64,000 nt of DNA from Erwinia aphidicola (GTDB lineage Bacteria > Pseudomonadota > Gammaproteobacteria > Enterobacterales > Enterobacteriaceae). Of this stretch, positions 51,372-61,973 are shown piece after piece. Position 1 is the first letter of the stretch. Every line of letters begins with the position of its first letter. Both the position numbers and the translations under genes were made by a program. Under the pieces are notes generated by a model that saw only the letters and a list, made by a program, of their open reading frames with translations, had not been told where the DNA came from and ran no database searches. The DNA is taken from assembly GCF_014773485.1 (NCBI RefSeq), contig NZ_JACXBP010000003.1, forward strand, positions 124,001-188,000, written 5' to 3'.

Positions 51372-52156
51372 CAAAACGCCGGTGATTCAACTAATCCATC
51401 AATTAATACCTGCGGGGTGCCCTGCGAACAGCGCTCAATGCGCCCTTTCACGCCGTAAACCCGTGCCAGGCTCTGCGGCGTGATCACCTCTTCTGGCAAT
51501 CCATCCGCTATCAGCTCGCCGTTCTGCAACATCAGCACATGCTCACCGTGGCGCAGCGCGATATTGATGTCGTGTACCACTACCACCGTGACGATATTGC
51601 GCAGCCGCGTTTCGCGCCGCACCAGATCCATCACGTGGAACTGGTAGTTCAGATCCAGCGCGCTAAGCGGTTCATCCAGCAGCAGCAGCTCCGGGCGGCG
51701 GATCAATGACTGCGCCAGGCCCACCAGCTGCTTCTGCCCGCCGGAAAGCTGGTCAAGATAGCTGAGCGCCAGATGAGCGATCCCCAACTGCTCCAGCAGC
51801 GCCATCACTTCCGCTTCGCTGGCAGCACTGCTCCGCCCGCCGCTGGCGCGCTGCGCCACGATAATCGACTCCAGCACGTGCAGATGCACCCCGGCGGGCA
51901 GCGACTGCGGCAGGTAGACCACGCGGCTGGCGCGGCGGGCAAACGGCAGCGCCATCAGCTCTTCACCATTGAGCCACAGCTCACCGGAGGCGCGGTTAAG
52001 CCCCGCCAGCGAGCGCAGCAGCGTCGATTTACCGCAGCCATTCGGCCCCAGCAGTACGGTGATTTTGCCGCGTGGCAGCATGGGCACATTGAGGTCGCTG
52101 ATAATCTGGCGCTTCGGATAACCGGCGTTAAAGCCGCTGATTTTTAACCCCTGCAT
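51371..52156 (-). CDS. Iron/siderophore ABC transporter ATPase
   Basis: A 261-residue ATPase of the FepC/FhuC type: Walker A GPNGCGKST, signature LSGGQKQLV, Walker B LLLLDEPLSAL, and the H-loop in VVHDINIALRHG. The ATG at 52156 shares its A with the TGA of the permease gene (TGATG), so they are coupled; a longer frame upstream is only the shadow of the permease. Ferric siderophore or heme uptake is likely. Confidence 0.9.
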   Translation of the reverse strand: MQGLKISGFNAGYPKRQIISDLNVPMLPRGKITVLLGPNGCGKSTLLRSLAGLNRASGELWLNGEELMALPFARRASRVVYLPQSLPAGVHLHVLESIIVAQRASGGRSSAASEAEVMALLEQLGIAHLALSYLDQLSGGQKQLVGLAQSLIRRPELLLLDEPLSALDLNYQFHVMDLVRRETRLRNIVTVVVVHDINIALRHGEHVLMLQNGELIADGLPEEVITPQSLARVYGVKGRIERCSQGTPQVLIDGLVESPAF

Positions 52157-53238
52157 CAGACACTTCCTCGGTGGCGCAGAATAATACTCAGGAAGAACGG
52201 CACGCCCACCAGCGAGGTCACAATGCCCACTGGAATGATCACACCGGGGATCAAATTCTTCGACACCACCGAGGCCATCGACAGCACCAGCGCCCCGGTC
52301 AGCGCACTGGCAGGCAGATAGAAGCGGTGATCTTCGCCAAACAGCATTCGAGCGATATGCGGTGCCACCAGGCCGATAAAGCCAATGGGCCCGACGAACG
52401 CCACCGCCAGCGCGGAGATAATGCTGATGCGCAGCAGCGTCGCGAGGCGCAGGCGGCGCACGTCGATGCCAAAGCTGACGGCGCGATCTTCTCCAAGGCG
52501 CAGCGCGGTCAGTTTCCAGCTGCTGAGCAGCGAAAACGGCACCAGCACCAGCAGCGCGATGCACAGCACGCCCAGTTTATCCCACGACGCGCGCGCCAGG
52601 CTGCCCATGGTCCAGAATACCAGCCCCTGCAGAGTGTCTTCGCTGGCGATAAACTGCATCATCGACACCAGCGCGTTGAAGGTGAACACCAGCGCAATGC
52701 CGAACAGCACCACGCCGGAGGTTGCCACCTGCGTCCAGCGCGTTACCGCATCCAGCATCAGCGCGGCAAACAGCGCAAAGACAAACGCATTGGCGGAGAT
52801 AAACCACTGATCGGGAATGCCCGGAATACCGATGCCCAGCACAATCGCCAGCGCGGCGCCAAACGCGGCGGCGGAGGAGACGCCAAGGGTAAATGGACTG
52901 GCCAGCGGGTTATTCAGGATGGTTTGCATCTCAGCCCCGGCGAGCCCCAGCCCCAGCCCAACCACCACCGCCATCAGCGCATAGGGCAGGCGAATATCCC
53001 AAACGATCACCCGGGTGCCGGCATCAACCGTTTCCGGCGACAGTAGCGTTTGCCACAGCGTGGAGAGCGACAGGCCCGAAGGGCCAAGGGTAAAGTCAAG
53101 CACCAGCGAGGCGACAATCGCCAGCAGCAGAATCGCCATCATCAGCAGGCGGTGGCGCAGCAGCTGATGGTAGCGCCCCATCACGCCTTCAGGAGGCTGC
53201 GCGGCAGAGGTCGCCAGCGGTTCGTGGGTTACACTCAT
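52156..53238 (-). CDS. FecCD-family iron/siderophore permease
   Basis: A 360-residue permease of the BtuC/FecCD family with about ten membrane segments and the motifs GLGLGLAGAEMQTILNNPLASPFTLGVSS (start of the family block) and GFIGLVAPHIARM, which contacts the ATPase. A Fur-like box lies 40 bases upstream. No substrate-binding protein or TonB receptor gene is adjacent, so the partner must be elsewhere or be shared. Confidence 0.9.
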   Translation of the reverse strand: MSVTHEPLATSAAQPPEGVMGRYHQLLRHRLLMMAILLLAIVASLVLDFTLGPSGLSLSTLWQTLLSPETVDAGTRVIVWDIRLPYALMAVVVGLGLGLAGAEMQTILNNPLASPFTLGVSSAAAFGAALAIVLGIGIPGIPDQWFISANAFVFALFAALMLDAVTRWTQVATSGVVLFGIALVFTFNALVSMMQFIASEDTLQGLVFWTMGSLARASWDKLGVLCIALLVLVPFSLLSSWKLTALRLGEDRAVSFGIDVRRLRLATLLRISIISALAVAFVGPIGFIGLVAPHIARMLFGEDHRFYLPASALTGALVLSMASVVSKNLIPGVIIPVGIVTSLVGVPFFLSIILRHRGSV

Positions 53239-53277
53239 TTGAATCCCTGTTTTTGTGTTCAGGTGCGATAAAATAGA

Positions 53278-53296
53278 GCAAATGATAATACGTATC
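53278..53296 (-). promoter_or_regulatory. Fur box upstream of the FecCD permease
   Basis: gcaaatgataatacgtatc matches the 19-base Fur consensus at 14 positions by eye (aatgataat ... tatc). Its place directly before an iron-type ABC operon supports iron repression. Confidence 0.65.
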
Positions 53297-53332
53297 AGTA
53301 ATATTTGTAATCCCAGATTTCAGAATAAAAAA

Positions 53333-53353
53333 AGGCGCGGAGAGCCCGCGCCT
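53333..53353 (-). terminator. lysP terminator
   Basis: aggcgcgg and ccgcgcct pair around a five-base loop, and on the minus strand the hairpin is followed by seven T. Confidence 0.75.
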
Positions 53354-53373
53354 GAGTTAACTTTCCGCCCGAT

Positions 53374-54840
53374 TTATTTCTCGAATTTCGGGAATTCCAT
53401 CTCGCTGTACTTCACGAAACGCGTTTTGCGCGTCAGCTTGAAGCCGAACCAGATAATCAGGAACAGCGGAATACCGATGTAGGTTGCCGCCACGCCGCCC
53501 CAGTCGATGGTGTCGGACAGGAATGCCTGGTAGTTCTGGCCGAGGGTAATAATCAGGCACAGCACGAAGGCGAAGATCGGCCCCAGCGGGAAGAAGCCGG
53601 AGCGGTAAGGCAGATCGGCCAGATCGTGCCCCTGCGCCACATAACCGCGGCGGAAGCGGTAGTGGCTGATAGCAATCCCGAGCCAGGCGATAAAGCCGGT
53701 CATGCCCGAGGTATTCAGCAGCCACAGGTAGACGGTCTGATTACCAAACATTGAGGTCAGGAAGCACATTCCCGCGACCACGGTGGTGGCATACAGCGCA
53801 TTACGCGGCACGCCGCCTTTCGACAGCCTGGCGAAAATGCGCGGCGCTTTGCCTTCAGACGCCAGGGTGTAGAGCATACGCGTGGAGGCGTACATGCCGG
53901 AGTTACCCGCCGACAGTACTGCCGTCAGGATCACCGCATTCATCACCGCCGCAGCCGACAGCAGGCCTGCGTGCTGGAACACCAGGGTGAACGGGCTGAC
54001 GCTGATGTCTTTCACATCGTTGCGCAGCAGGCTCGGGTCGGTGTACGGGATGATCAGGCTGATCACCAGAATGGCCAACACGTAGAATAGCAGGATACGC
54101 CAGAACACCTGGCGCACCGCGCGCGGAATGTTCTTCGCCGGATCTTCCGACTCCCCGGCGGCGATGCCGATAAGCTCGGTGCCCTGGAAGGAGAAGCCGA
54201 CAATCATCGCCACGCCGATCATGGCGGCAAACCCGCCGGAGAATGGCGCATCGCCAATCTGCCAGTTGTGCCAGCCCGCGCTCTCACCGCCGCGCAGAAT
54301 GCCGACGATCATCGCCACACCGACAATAATAAAGATGATCACGGTGGCGACCTTGATCAGCGAGAACCAGTATTCCGCTTCGCCGAAGCCTTTCACCGAG
54401 ATGTAGTTAAGCAGGAAGATCAGGCAGAGGAACAGCGCGCTCCAGATCCAGCCAGGGGTATCCGGGAACCACCACGTCATCACCAGCTGTGAGGCGACGA
54501 GGTCAACGGCGATGGTCACCGCCCAGTTGTACCAGTAGTTCCAGCCCAGCGCGAAGCCGAAGCCCTCTTCGACGTATTTTGCGCCGTAGGTAGAAAATGA
54601 GCCTGAGACCGGCATAAACGCCGCCAGCTCACCGAGGCTGGTCATCAGGAAGTAAACCATCAGGCCGATCAGCGCGTATGAGAGTAGCGCCCCGCCCGGG
54701 CCAGCCTGCGAAATGGTCGCGCCAGAGGCGACAAACAGACCGGTACCAATTGAACCGCCAATGGCGATCATCGTTAAATGACGAGCTTTAAGCTCACGCC
54801 TTAACCCAGGCGGTTGTGTTGTTTTTGTGTCATGATCCAT
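53374..54840 (-). CDS. lysP: Lysine-specific permease LysP
   Basis: A 488-residue amino-acid permease with 12 hydrophobic segments and the motif IAIGGSIGTGLFVASGA in TM1; nearly collinear with E. coli LysP. It imports lysine with protons, and in E. coli it also restrains CadC. Beside yeiE, as in E. coli. Confidence 0.94.
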   Translation of the reverse strand: MDHDTKTTQPPGLRRELKARHLTMIAIGGSIGTGLFVASGATISQAGPGGALLSYALIGLMVYFLMTSLGELAAFMPVSGSFSTYGAKYVEEGFGFALGWNYWYNWAVTIAVDLVASQLVMTWWFPDTPGWIWSALFLCLIFLLNYISVKGFGEAEYWFSLIKVATVIIFIIVGVAMIVGILRGGESAGWHNWQIGDAPFSGGFAAMIGVAMIVGFSFQGTELIGIAAGESEDPAKNIPRAVRQVFWRILLFYVLAILVISLIIPYTDPSLLRNDVKDISVSPFTLVFQHAGLLSAAAVMNAVILTAVLSAGNSGMYASTRMLYTLASEGKAPRIFARLSKGGVPRNALYATTVVAGMCFLTSMFGNQTVYLWLLNTSGMTGFIAWLGIAISHYRFRRGYVAQGHDLADLPYRSGFFPLGPIFAFVLCLIITLGQNYQAFLSDTIDWGGVAATYIGIPLFLIIWFGFKLTRKTRFVKYSEMEFPKFEK

Positions 54841-54981
54841 GTTTTAACGCTGCGCCTTGCAAAAAATGAGGCGCGATTATAGCAACATGGGCATCCCGGT
54901 ATAGCGATAACGCCACGTTATAAGTTAGCTTCATGATCGGCGGCGGATTATTAGCGCGGGTACGTCAGGTGTAAACCCTCA

Positions 54982-55015
54982 GCAGGGGGCGAGCGAAAAA
55001 ATGGTCGCCCCCTGC
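54982..55015. repeat. GTAGGGG-family-like hairpin between yeiE and lysP
   Basis: GCAGGGGGCGAGC (54982-54994) pairs with GGTCGCCCCCTGC (55003-55015) with one mismatch around AAAAAA-type loop. It is the likely terminator of yeiE on the minus strand. Confidence 0.7.
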
Positions 55016-55033
55016 GGAGGATCGTCGGCCCGG

Positions 55034-55900
55034 TTACTCGGTGCAGTAACTCAGGAAACGGCTCAGCGCTTTCGAAATATGCTTCTGGCGGTGGTGAATG
55101 CGGTACAGCGTGCGCTTGAGCGCGGGCAGCGGTATCGACACTTCCACCAGCGTTCCCATCTCCAGCTGCTCGGCAATCACCCGCCGCGACAGGCAGCTAA
55201 TCCCCATGCCGTGGCGCACCGCATTTTTAATCGCCTCCGAATTGCCCAGCTCCAGCGCCAGCTCAAACTGCGGCAGGTGCGACAGCAGCAGATAATCGAC
55301 AATCTCACGCGTGCCGGAACCATGCTCACGCAGGATCCATGGCGCAGCCGCCAGGCTTTTCAGTGAGACCGGCTGGCTGAGGATCGCGGCACCCGGTGCG
55401 GCAAACACTACCAGCTCATCTTCCAGCCACGGCTCGGTGATCAGCTCGGCCATATGACACGGCCCCTCAATTAAGCCAATATCGACGCGAAAATCCGCCA
55501 CGGCGGTGATCACATCCTGACTGTTGCCGACGCTCATCTCCAGCGGCAGCGCCGGGAAATCGCGGCGATAGTTAGCGATCATCCCCGGCAGTAGATAGTT
55601 GCCAATGGTGCTACTGGCCGACACGCGCAGCGCGCCGTTATCTTCACGAAACAGCTGCTCGATCTCCAGCGCCTGCTCCAGCAATCCGACCGCGCGCGGA
55701 TACAGCAGGCGGCCATGCTCGTTAATGACCAGCCGTTTACCGACGCGGTCAAACAGCTGCACGCTGAGCTGCCCCTCCAGATCGGCGAGGGCGGCGCTGA
55801 CGGCCGACTGCGACAGCGCCAGCACCTGAGATGCCTGGGTGGTCGATCCGCTTTTCAGCACCTCGGTAAAAACTTCCAGCTGGCGCAGCGTGATATGCAT
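55034..55900 (-). CDS. yeiE: LysR-family regulator YeiE
   Basis: A 288-residue LysR-type regulator with the helix-turn-helix in [26 protein letters not shown] and a substrate domain. YeiE homologues respond to sulfite and control the divergent yeiH-type gene, among others. The AT-rich gap to yeiH (55901-56049) is the probable binding region. Confidence 0.92.
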   Translation of the reverse strand: MHITLRQLEVFTEVLKSGSTTQASQVLALSQSAVSAALADLEGQLSVQLFDRVGKRLVINEHGRLLYPRAVGLLEQALEIEQLFREDNGALRVSASSTIGNYLLPGMIANYRRDFPALPLEMSVGNSQDVITAVADFRVDIGLIEGPCHMAELITEPWLEDELVVFAAPGAAILSQPVSLKSLAAAPWILREHGSGTREIVDYLLLSHLPQFELALELGNSEAIKNAVRHGMGISCLSRRVIAEQLEMGTLVEVSIPLPALKRTLYRIHHRQKHISKALSRFLSYCTE

Positions 55901-56049
55901 AGTCGTTCCTTACTGTTATTGCGGCGCATCGGGCCTCGATCAGACGATGACGCGTTAACACTTATAGTGGTTAATTATAAATATATAATCAATTTCTCTT
56001 TTATACCAGCCCCCCTCATTATGTGGATATTGCATAAGGAGAAGAGATC

Positions 56050-57102
56050 ATGGCTGAACTGAATATTACTCATCATCATCCGCGTCCAACGCGTTTTGCA
56101 CCCGGCGTATTGCTGGCGCTGGTTATTGCCGCTGCGGCGATCTGGCTGGGCAACCAACCGCATATCGCCGCGCTGGGCCTGGGATCGTTAACGCTGGCGA
56201 TTATCGGCGGGATCGTGGTCGGTAATAGCGTCTATCCGCGCATTGCCGTGCGCTGTGACAGCGGCGTCGTGCTGGCCAAACAGCGCCTGCTGCGCGCCGG
56301 TATCGTGCTGTATGGTTTTCGCTTAACTCTGCAACAGCTTACCGATGTCGGCATTAGCGGTGTGATTATCGATGCGCTGACGCTCAGCTCCACCTTCGTG
56401 CTTGCCTGCTGGCTGGGGCAGCGCGTGCTGGGGCTGGACCGTGATACCAGCTGGCTGATCGGCGCGGGTAGCAGCATCTGCGGCGCCGCGGCGGTACTGG
56501 CGACCGAGCCGGTGGTGAAAGCGGACCCGGCCAAAGTCGCGGTCGCCATTGCGACGGTAGTGATTTTCGGCACGCTGGCAATCTTTATCTATCCGCTGAT
56601 GTGGCCGCTGGTGAGCCACTGGCTGCCGCAGGTCAGCGCCAGTGAATTCGGCGTCTATACCGGTTCCACCATGCATGAAGTGGCGCAGGTAGTGGCCGCC
56701 GGTCACGCGATTGGCCCGGATGCGGAGAACTCAGCGGTCATCGCCAAACTGCTGCGCGTGATGATGCTTGCGCCGTTCCTGGTGCTGCTGGCAGCGCAGG
56801 TGCGCCGCAGTGACAGCAGCAAAAGCAGCGGACCGATTACCTTCCCGTGGTTCGCGCTGATGTTCATTGTGGTCACGCTGTTTAACTCGCTGCATCTGCT
56901 GCCGCCGGTGGTGATTAGTTATATCAATCAGCTGGATAACATCTTACTGGCAACGGCAATGGCGGCGCTTGGCCTGACCACCCATGCTGGCTCACTGAAA
57001 AAGGCGGGCCTGAAACCCCTGCTGCTCGGACTGATGCTGTTTGTCTGGCTGATTGTCGGTGGCGGTGCGATCAATCTGGCGGTCGCGCATTTGATGGCAT
57101 AA
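56050..57102 (+). CDS. yeiH: YeiH, UPF0324 (sulfate exporter-like) membrane protein
   Basis: A 350-residue membrane protein with about ten hydrophobic segments and the family motifs AGSSICGAAAVLATEPVV and STMHEVAQVVAAGHAIG. The family is annotated as putative sulfate (or sulfite-related) exporters. Divergent from yeiE and likely controlled by it. Confidence 0.9.
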   Translation: MAELNITHHHPRPTRFAPGVLLALVIAAAAIWLGNQPHIAALGLGSLTLAIIGGIVVGNSVYPRIAVRCDSGVVLAKQRLLRAGIVLYGFRLTLQQLTDVGISGVIIDALTLSSTFVLACWLGQRVLGLDRDTSWLIGAGSSICGAAAVLATEPVVKADPAKVAVAIATVVIFGTLAIFIYPLMWPLVSHWLPQVSASEFGVYTGSTMHEVAQVVAAGHAIGPDAENSAVIAKLLRVMMLAPFLVLLAAQVRRSDSSKSSGPITFPWFALMFIVVTLFNSLHLLPPVVISYINQLDNILLATAMAALGLTTHAGSLKKAGLKPLLLGLMLFVWLIVGGGAINLAVAHLMA

Positions 57103-57167
57103 TTCCTGCCGTTTTCCGGTTATGATGATGCGCCTGCACTGCGCAGAATCATTAACAGGAGAACGGC

Positions 57168-58010
57168 ATGAAATATATCGGTGCCCACGTCAGCGCGGCT
57201 GGCGGTGTGGATCAGGCGGTACAACGCGCATATGAACTGGAAGCGACTGCTTTCGCGCTCTTTACCAAAAACCAGCGCCAGTGGCGCGCGTCTCCGCTGA
57301 CTGATGAAGTGATTTCCGCCTTTCGCCTCGCCTGTGAAAAGTATCACTACACGCCCGGGCAGATCCTGCCGCACGACAGCTACCTGATTAACCTCGGCCA
57401 CCCGGTGAGTGAAGCGCTGGAGAAGTCGCGCGAAGCTTTCCATGATGAAGTAACGCGCTGCATGCAGCTCGGCCTGACGCTGCTGAACTTCCATCCCGGC
57501 AGCCATCTGCATCAGATTAGCGAAGAGGATTGCCTGAAGCGTATCGCCGAGTCGATCAATATCGTGCTGGATAAAACCGAAGGGGTGACGGCGGTGATCG
57601 AAAACACCGCCGGTCAGGGCAGCAATCTTGGCTTCCGCTTTGAACATCTGGCCGCGATTATCGACGGCGTTGAGGATAAATCCCGCGTCGGCGTCTGCAT
57701 TGATACCTGCCATGCATTTGCCGGGGGCTACGATCTGCGCACGGAAGATGAGTGTGTGAAAACCTTTGCCGAGTTTGAGCGTATCGTTGGCTTCCAGTAT
57801 CTGCGCGGGATGCACCTCAATGATGCCAAGAGCGAGTTTAACAGCCGCGTCGACCGTCACCACAGTCTTGGCGAAGGCAACATTGGTAAAACGGTGTTTA
57901 GCTGGCTAATGAAGGATGCGCGTTTTGACGGGATCCCGATGATTCTGGAAACCGTTAACCCGGATATCTGGAAAGATGAGATTGCGTGGCTGAAGTCGGA
58001 ACAGCGTTAA
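57168..58010 (+). CDS. nfo: Endonuclease IV (Nfo)
   Basis: A 280-residue AP endonuclease/3'-repair enzyme with a TIM barrel and trinuclear zinc site. Ligand motifs are [34 protein letters not shown] and HLNDAKSE, followed by [14 protein letters not shown]. In E. coli it belongs to the SoxRS regulon. Confidence 0.95.
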   Translation: MKYIGAHVSAAGGVDQAVQRAYELEATAFALFTKNQRQWRASPLTDEVISAFRLACEKYHYTPGQILPHDSYLINLGHPVSEALEKSREAFHDEVTRCMQLGLTLLNFHPGSHLHQISEEDCLKRIAESINIVLDKTEGVTAVIENTAGQGSNLGFRFEHLAAIIDGVEDKSRVGVCIDTCHAFAGGYDLRTEDECVKTFAEFERIVGFQYLRGMHLNDAKSEFNSRVDRHHSLGEGNIGKTVFSWLMKDARFDGIPMILETVNPDIWKDEIAWLKSEQR

Positions 58011-58015
58011 AAAAA

Positions 58016-58085
58016 GTAGGGGTCAGGCATGCCTGACCCCTTTTGATAACCTGTTACCAGGGCGAGGCATGCCCCGCCCCTACGG
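58016..58085. repeat. Pair of CATGCC palindromes between nfo and fruA
   Basis: GTAGGGG leads into a perfect 20-base palindrome at 58020-58039 (core TCAGGCATGCCTGA), then TTTT. A second one at 58060-58079 has a single mismatch (GGGCGAGGCATGCC/CCGCCC) and ends CCCCTACGG. The genes are convergent. Confidence 0.85.
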
Positions 58086-58093
58086 TGATAAGA

Positions 58094-59788
58094 TTACACT
58101 TTCAGTGCTTCTGCTTCCGGGCGCTTCAGCACCGCGTAAGCCAGGCCAGCAATGAGCGTACCGACGATAATCGCCCCCAGGTAGCCCAGCACCGGGGTGA
58201 TAGCGCCAGGGATCAGCAGTACAAACAGACCGCCGTGTGGCGCCATCAGTTTGGCACCAATCGCCATCGACATCGCACCCGTTACCGCACCACCGATGAT
58301 GCAGCAAGGCAGGACGCGCATCGGGTCACGCGCCGCAAACGGAATCGCACCTTCAGAAATAAAGCACAGTCCCAGTACCAGCGCCGCTTTGCCGCCTTCC
58401 TGCTGACCCTTGTTGAACTTCTTACGCGCAACCAGCGTCGCCAGGCCCATCGCCAGCGGTGGCACCATACCGGCGGCCATAATCGCTGCCATAGGAGCGT
58501 AGGTTTGTGAGCTTAACAGCCCAACGCCGAACGCGTAGGCCACTTTGTTCACCGGGCCGCCCATATCAGTACACATCATGCCGCCGAGAATCGCCCCCAG
58601 TACGACCGCGTTGGCGGTACCCAGGTTCGCCAGCCACGCGGTCAGACCGGACATAATGCCGGCAACCGGCGTGCCCACGACGTAGATCATCAGCAGACCG
58701 GTGATCAGGCTGGCAACCAGCGGAATGATCAGGATCGGCTTCAGCGCTTCCATACTGGTCGGCAGTTTCACCTTCGAGCTGAGGAACTTCGCGGCATAGC
58801 CGGCAATGAAACCGGCGATAATCCCACCAAGGAAGCCGGCGTTAATGCTGGTGGCGATCATCCCGCCAATCAGCCCCGGGGTCAGACCCGGACGGTCGGC
58901 AATCGAGAAGGCAATAAAACCTGCCAGCACCGGCACCATCAGGGCGAAGGCACTGCCACCCCCGATCTGCATCAGCGCCGCAGCCAGCGTACCCTGCTCT
59001 TTAAACGCGGTGATACCAAAGGCAAACGACAGCGCGATGCTCAGACCCCCTGCGACCACCATCGGCAGCATGTAAGAGACGCCGGTCAGCAGATGACGAT
59101 AAGCCCCCGCTTTCTCTTTCTTATCTTCGGTAGCGGAAGAGTGGCCGCCCTGCGGCTGGTATGGCTTGGCTTCCGCCACGGCCTTATCCAGTTCCTGCGC
59201 GGTTTTCTTCAGCGCAAGTCCGGTAGAGGTGCGGTACATCGGCTTGCCGGCAAACTTCGCCAGATCCACTTCAATATCCGCCGCGACGATCACCAGGTCG
59301 GCCTCTGCCACTTCTTCCGCAGTGATTGCGTTACCCGCGCCCACTGAACCACGGGTTTCCACCTTCACCCACCAGCCGCGCTTTTTCGCTTCGGTGTCGA
59401 TGGCTTCCGCCGCCATAAAGGTGTGCGCCACGCCAGTCGGGCAAGCAGTGACGGCCACGATGCGTTTTGGCCCTTTGCTGGCGGCCGCAGCCGGTGCCGG
59501 TGCCGCGCTCACCGCTGGCGCAGTGTACGGCTGGGCGTCAGTCTGCGCTTTCGCCAGCACTTGTGCAGGTTCGCGCATCAGCTGCTCGATATCCGCCAGA
59601 TAGATGGCTTTACCGTTCAGCGTGCTGTCCGCTGGAATATTTTTACCTGCAACAATGACCTGGTCCGCCTCTGCCGGATTATCCGTCAGCGTCAGACCGG
59701 CTTTTGCAGCAGCCGCAGTGGTGATATTTTTTGCCAGATAGCCCGTTGCCAGTCCCAGCGAAGAATCGATTATCAGCAGCGTTTTCAT
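58094..59788 (-). CDS. fruA: Fructose PTS enzyme IIB'BC (FruA)
   Basis: A 564-residue fructose permease: a degenerate N-terminal IIB' domain (about 1-90), an Ala/Pro linker, an active IIB domain with phosphorylated Cys116 in ACPTGVAHTFMAAE, and a IIC membrane domain (from about 225). It transports and phosphorylates fructose to fructose 1-phosphate. Third gene of fruBKA. Confidence 0.95.
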   Translation of the reverse strand: MKTLLIIDSSLGLATGYLAKNITTAAAAKAGLTLTDNPAEADQVIVAGKNIPADSTLNGKAIYLADIEQLMREPAQVLAKAQTDAQPYTAPAVSAAPAPAAAASKGPKRIVAVTACPTGVAHTFMAAEAIDTEAKKRGWWVKVETRGSVGAGNAITAEEVAEADLVIVAADIEVDLAKFAGKPMYRTSTGLALKKTAQELDKAVAEAKPYQPQGGHSSATEDKKEKAGAYRHLLTGVSYMLPMVVAGGLSIALSFAFGITAFKEQGTLAAALMQIGGGSAFALMVPVLAGFIAFSIADRPGLTPGLIGGMIATSINAGFLGGIIAGFIAGYAAKFLSSKVKLPTSMEALKPILIIPLVASLITGLLMIYVVGTPVAGIMSGLTAWLANLGTANAVVLGAILGGMMCTDMGGPVNKVAYAFGVGLLSSQTYAPMAAIMAAGMVPPLAMGLATLVARKKFNKGQQEGGKAALVLGLCFISEGAIPFAARDPMRVLPCCIIGGAVTGAMSMAIGAKLMAPHGGLFVLLIPGAITPVLGYLGAIIVGTLIAGLAYAVLKRPEAEALKV

Positions 59789-59804
59789 TTAGCTTCTCCT
59801 GCTG

Positions 59805-60743
59805 TTAGTTATAGGGTTGTAGGTCGACACGCGCCATCATCGCGGCCAACTGGGTACGATCGGTAACGCCCACGTTGCTCTGGCTGACGGCCATCGCCGC
59901 CACTGCCGTTGCAAGACGCAGTGTATGCTCGCTGGATTCGCGCATCAGCAGGCCGTAGATCAGCCCGCCAACCATCGAATCACCGGCACCCACGGTGCTT
60001 ACAACTTCACAGGCAGGTGGTTTTGCAATCCATTCGCCTGAAGCATTCACCCACAGCGCCCCTTCGGCACCGAGAGAGATCACCACGTGTGCGATACCCT
60101 GCTCACGCAGCGCATGTGCTGCTTCAATCACATCTTGTAATGTCGGGAGTTTACGCCCCGCCCAGATTTCCAGCTCGCGGCGGTTAGGCTTGACCAGCCA
60201 CGGCGCGGCTTTCAGGCCAGCGACCAGCGCCTCACGGCTGCTGTCAAAAATAATGCACGGGCAGTGGGTACGCAGCTGCGTCATCCATTCGGTGAACGCA
60301 TCCGGATCGACGCCTGCTGGCAGACTGCCGCTGACGCAGACCATGTCGAACTGACCCAGCCAGGTCAGCGAGTCGGCGGTGAAGCGCTCCCAGTCCTGAG
60401 CAGTGACTTCAAAACCTGAGAAGTTCAGGTCGGTCACGTCGCCGTCTTTTTCAGTCAGCTTCACGTTGATTCGCGTGCGCCCTTCCACCACCTGGAAGCG
60501 GTTGGCGATGCCAAGGTCGCTAAACAGGTGCTGGAAGCCGTCCTGATTCTCTTTGCCGAGGAAGCCGCCAACGGTGACGTCGATGCCGAGATCCTTCAGC
60601 ACTTTGGCCACGTTGATGCCCTTGCCCGCCGCGTGCAGCCCGGTGGTTTTTACCAGGTTGACTTCTCCGCGTTCAACTTCCGGCACGTACCCGACCAGGT
60701 CATAGGCCGGGTTGAGGGTAATGGTGGCTACGCGTCTGCTCAT
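59805..60743 (-). CDS. fruK: 1-phosphofructokinase FruK
   Basis: A 312-residue PfkB-family kinase that turns fructose 1-phosphate into fructose 1,6-bisphosphate. The N-terminal [14 protein letters not shown] and C-terminal [13 protein letters not shown] with the catalytic Asp are intact. Its start overlaps the fruB stop by four bases. Confidence 0.95.
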   Translation of the reverse strand: MSRRVATITLNPAYDLVGYVPEVERGEVNLVKTTGLHAAGKGINVAKVLKDLGIDVTVGGFLGKENQDGFQHLFSDLGIANRFQVVEGRTRINVKLTEKDGDVTDLNFSGFEVTAQDWERFTADSLTWLGQFDMVCVSGSLPAGVDPDAFTEWMTQLRTHCPCIIFDSSREALVAGLKAAPWLVKPNRRELEIWAGRKLPTLQDVIEAAHALREQGIAHVVISLGAEGALWVNASGEWIAKPPACEVVSTVGAGDSMVGGLIYGLLMRESSEHTLRLATAVAAMAVSQSNVGVTDRTQLAAMMARVDLQPYN

Positions 60744-61873
60744 GCTGCCCCCTCACCCAGGCCGGAAGCGATGGCGGCGCCGATGGCATCCAGCGCGGCG
60801 CGGGCATCTTCACCGCTGGCGGTGAAGCGCAGACGGTGGCCTTTTTTCACGCCCAGCGCGACCACTTTCATCAGGCTGCGGCCGTTAGCGGGCTTGCCGC
60901 TGCCGTCGAGGTTAGTCACGGTGACATCACAGTTGAACTGCTTGATCACGCTGACCAGGGCGGTGCCCGGACGGGCATGCAGGCCATGTTCATTACGAAT
61001 GCTGAACTCTTCGGTCAGCACGTCTGCCTGTTCGGACACTTCGCTGGTTAACAGCGCGAGGATCCCGGCGGCATCGGCGCTCAGCAGGCGATCGGCTTTC
61101 TGCTGGATCAGCAGATCGCTTAAATAGTTGAGCACGGTTAACGGCTGGTCATCGGCGACGGATACGGTGATCAGCAGCTGTGCAGTTTCACCATTAACAT
61201 CAAACGGTGCGGCAGCGCGGCTGATTGCCACGGCGCTGGCGAGGTTACCGCTGGTGCTGTCGCTCAGCCAGATGCCCTGCCCGAGGTTCAGCGGCTTACC
61301 GGCAATCACGCAGGTCAGGAATGAGGCATCTACCGCGCCCGCCTGCTGTAAACGCCCGGCGTTCAGCGCCTGCAGGGTCATCAGATCGCTGGCTGCAACG
61401 TCGGTGGCAATCAGCGAGGTATCAAATTTGAATTCGGCGGCCAGCTTCTCACCCATCAGGATGCTGCGCAGAGTTTCGGCGGAGTCGGCCGTTTTCAGCT
61501 GTTCCGTTACGCTATCATCGCTCAGTACGTGCGTCAGCTGGCGCAGCAGTGCCAGATGCTCGTCAGACTTCGCCGCAATGCCGATCACCACATAGGCGGT
61601 CTGATCGTCACCCCAGGCGATGCCCTGCGGGAACTGGAATACCTGCACACCGGTTTTCAGCACCAGGTCGCGGGTATCGGTGGTACCGTGCGGAATAGCG
61701 ATGCCGTTACCCAGATAGGTAGAGGTCTGCTGTTCACGCGCCAGCATGCCGTTTACGTAGCCTTCGCCCACGTTACCTGCTGCGGTCAGCGCGGCAGCAA
61801 CCTGACGAATGGCATCCTGTTTGTCGCCGGCCTGGGCACCAGGCTTAATGGCGTTGAGTTCTAACTGGAACAT
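60740..61873 (-). CDS. fruB: Fructose PTS diphosphoryl-transfer protein FruB
   Basis: A 377-residue fusion: a IIA-Fru domain (active His62 in [13 protein letters not shown]), a central M domain, and a C-terminal HPr-like domain (phospho-His in [11 protein letters not shown]). It carries phosphate from enzyme I to FruA. First gene of fruBKA, behind two Cra sites. Confidence 0.95.
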   Translation of the reverse strand: MFQLELNAIKPGAQAGDKQDAIRQVAAALTAAGNVGEGYVNGMLAREQQTSTYLGNGIAIPHGTTDTRDLVLKTGVQVFQFPQGIAWGDDQTAYVVIGIAAKSDEHLALLRQLTHVLSDDSVTEQLKTADSAETLRSILMGEKLAAEFKFDTSLIATDVAASDLMTLQALNAGRLQQAGAVDASFLTCVIAGKPLNLGQGIWLSDSTSGNLASAVAISRAAAPFDVNGETAQLLITVSVADDQPLTVLNYLSDLLIQQKADRLLSADAAGILALLTSEVSEQADVLTEEFSIRNEHGLHARPGTALVSVIKQFNCDVTVTNLDGSGKPANGRSLMKVVALGVKKGHRLRFTASGEDARAALDAIGAAIASGLGEGAA

Positions 61874-61894
61874 GGTTCTCCTCGCTGCTGAATT

Positions 61895-61973
61895 TGAATC
61901 GTTTCAGCTAATTTGAGAAAAAAAGCGCTATCACCTTGATAACAACCTGAAGCGACAACGCTGAAACGTTTCA
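61895..61973 (-). promoter_or_regulatory. fruBKA control region with two Cra (FruR) operators
   Basis: TGAATCGTTTCA (61895-61906) and the perfect TGAAACGTTTCA (61962-61973) are Cra sites before fruB, in the paired arrangement known from E. coli. They predict repression by Cra relieved by fructose 1-phosphate. The rest of the gap to setB, about 62000-62199, shows no gene. Confidence 0.85.

Noticed and set aside
51371..52564. A 397-residue version of the ABC ATPase extending upstream
   Set aside because: The extra N-terminal part lies in a different frame inside the permease gene; the coupled ATG at 52156 gives the normal family length.
54841..55033. Lysine riboswitch before lysP
   Set aside because: The lysP leader shows no lysine-riboswitch landmarks; only a repeat-type hairpin belonging to yeiE is present.
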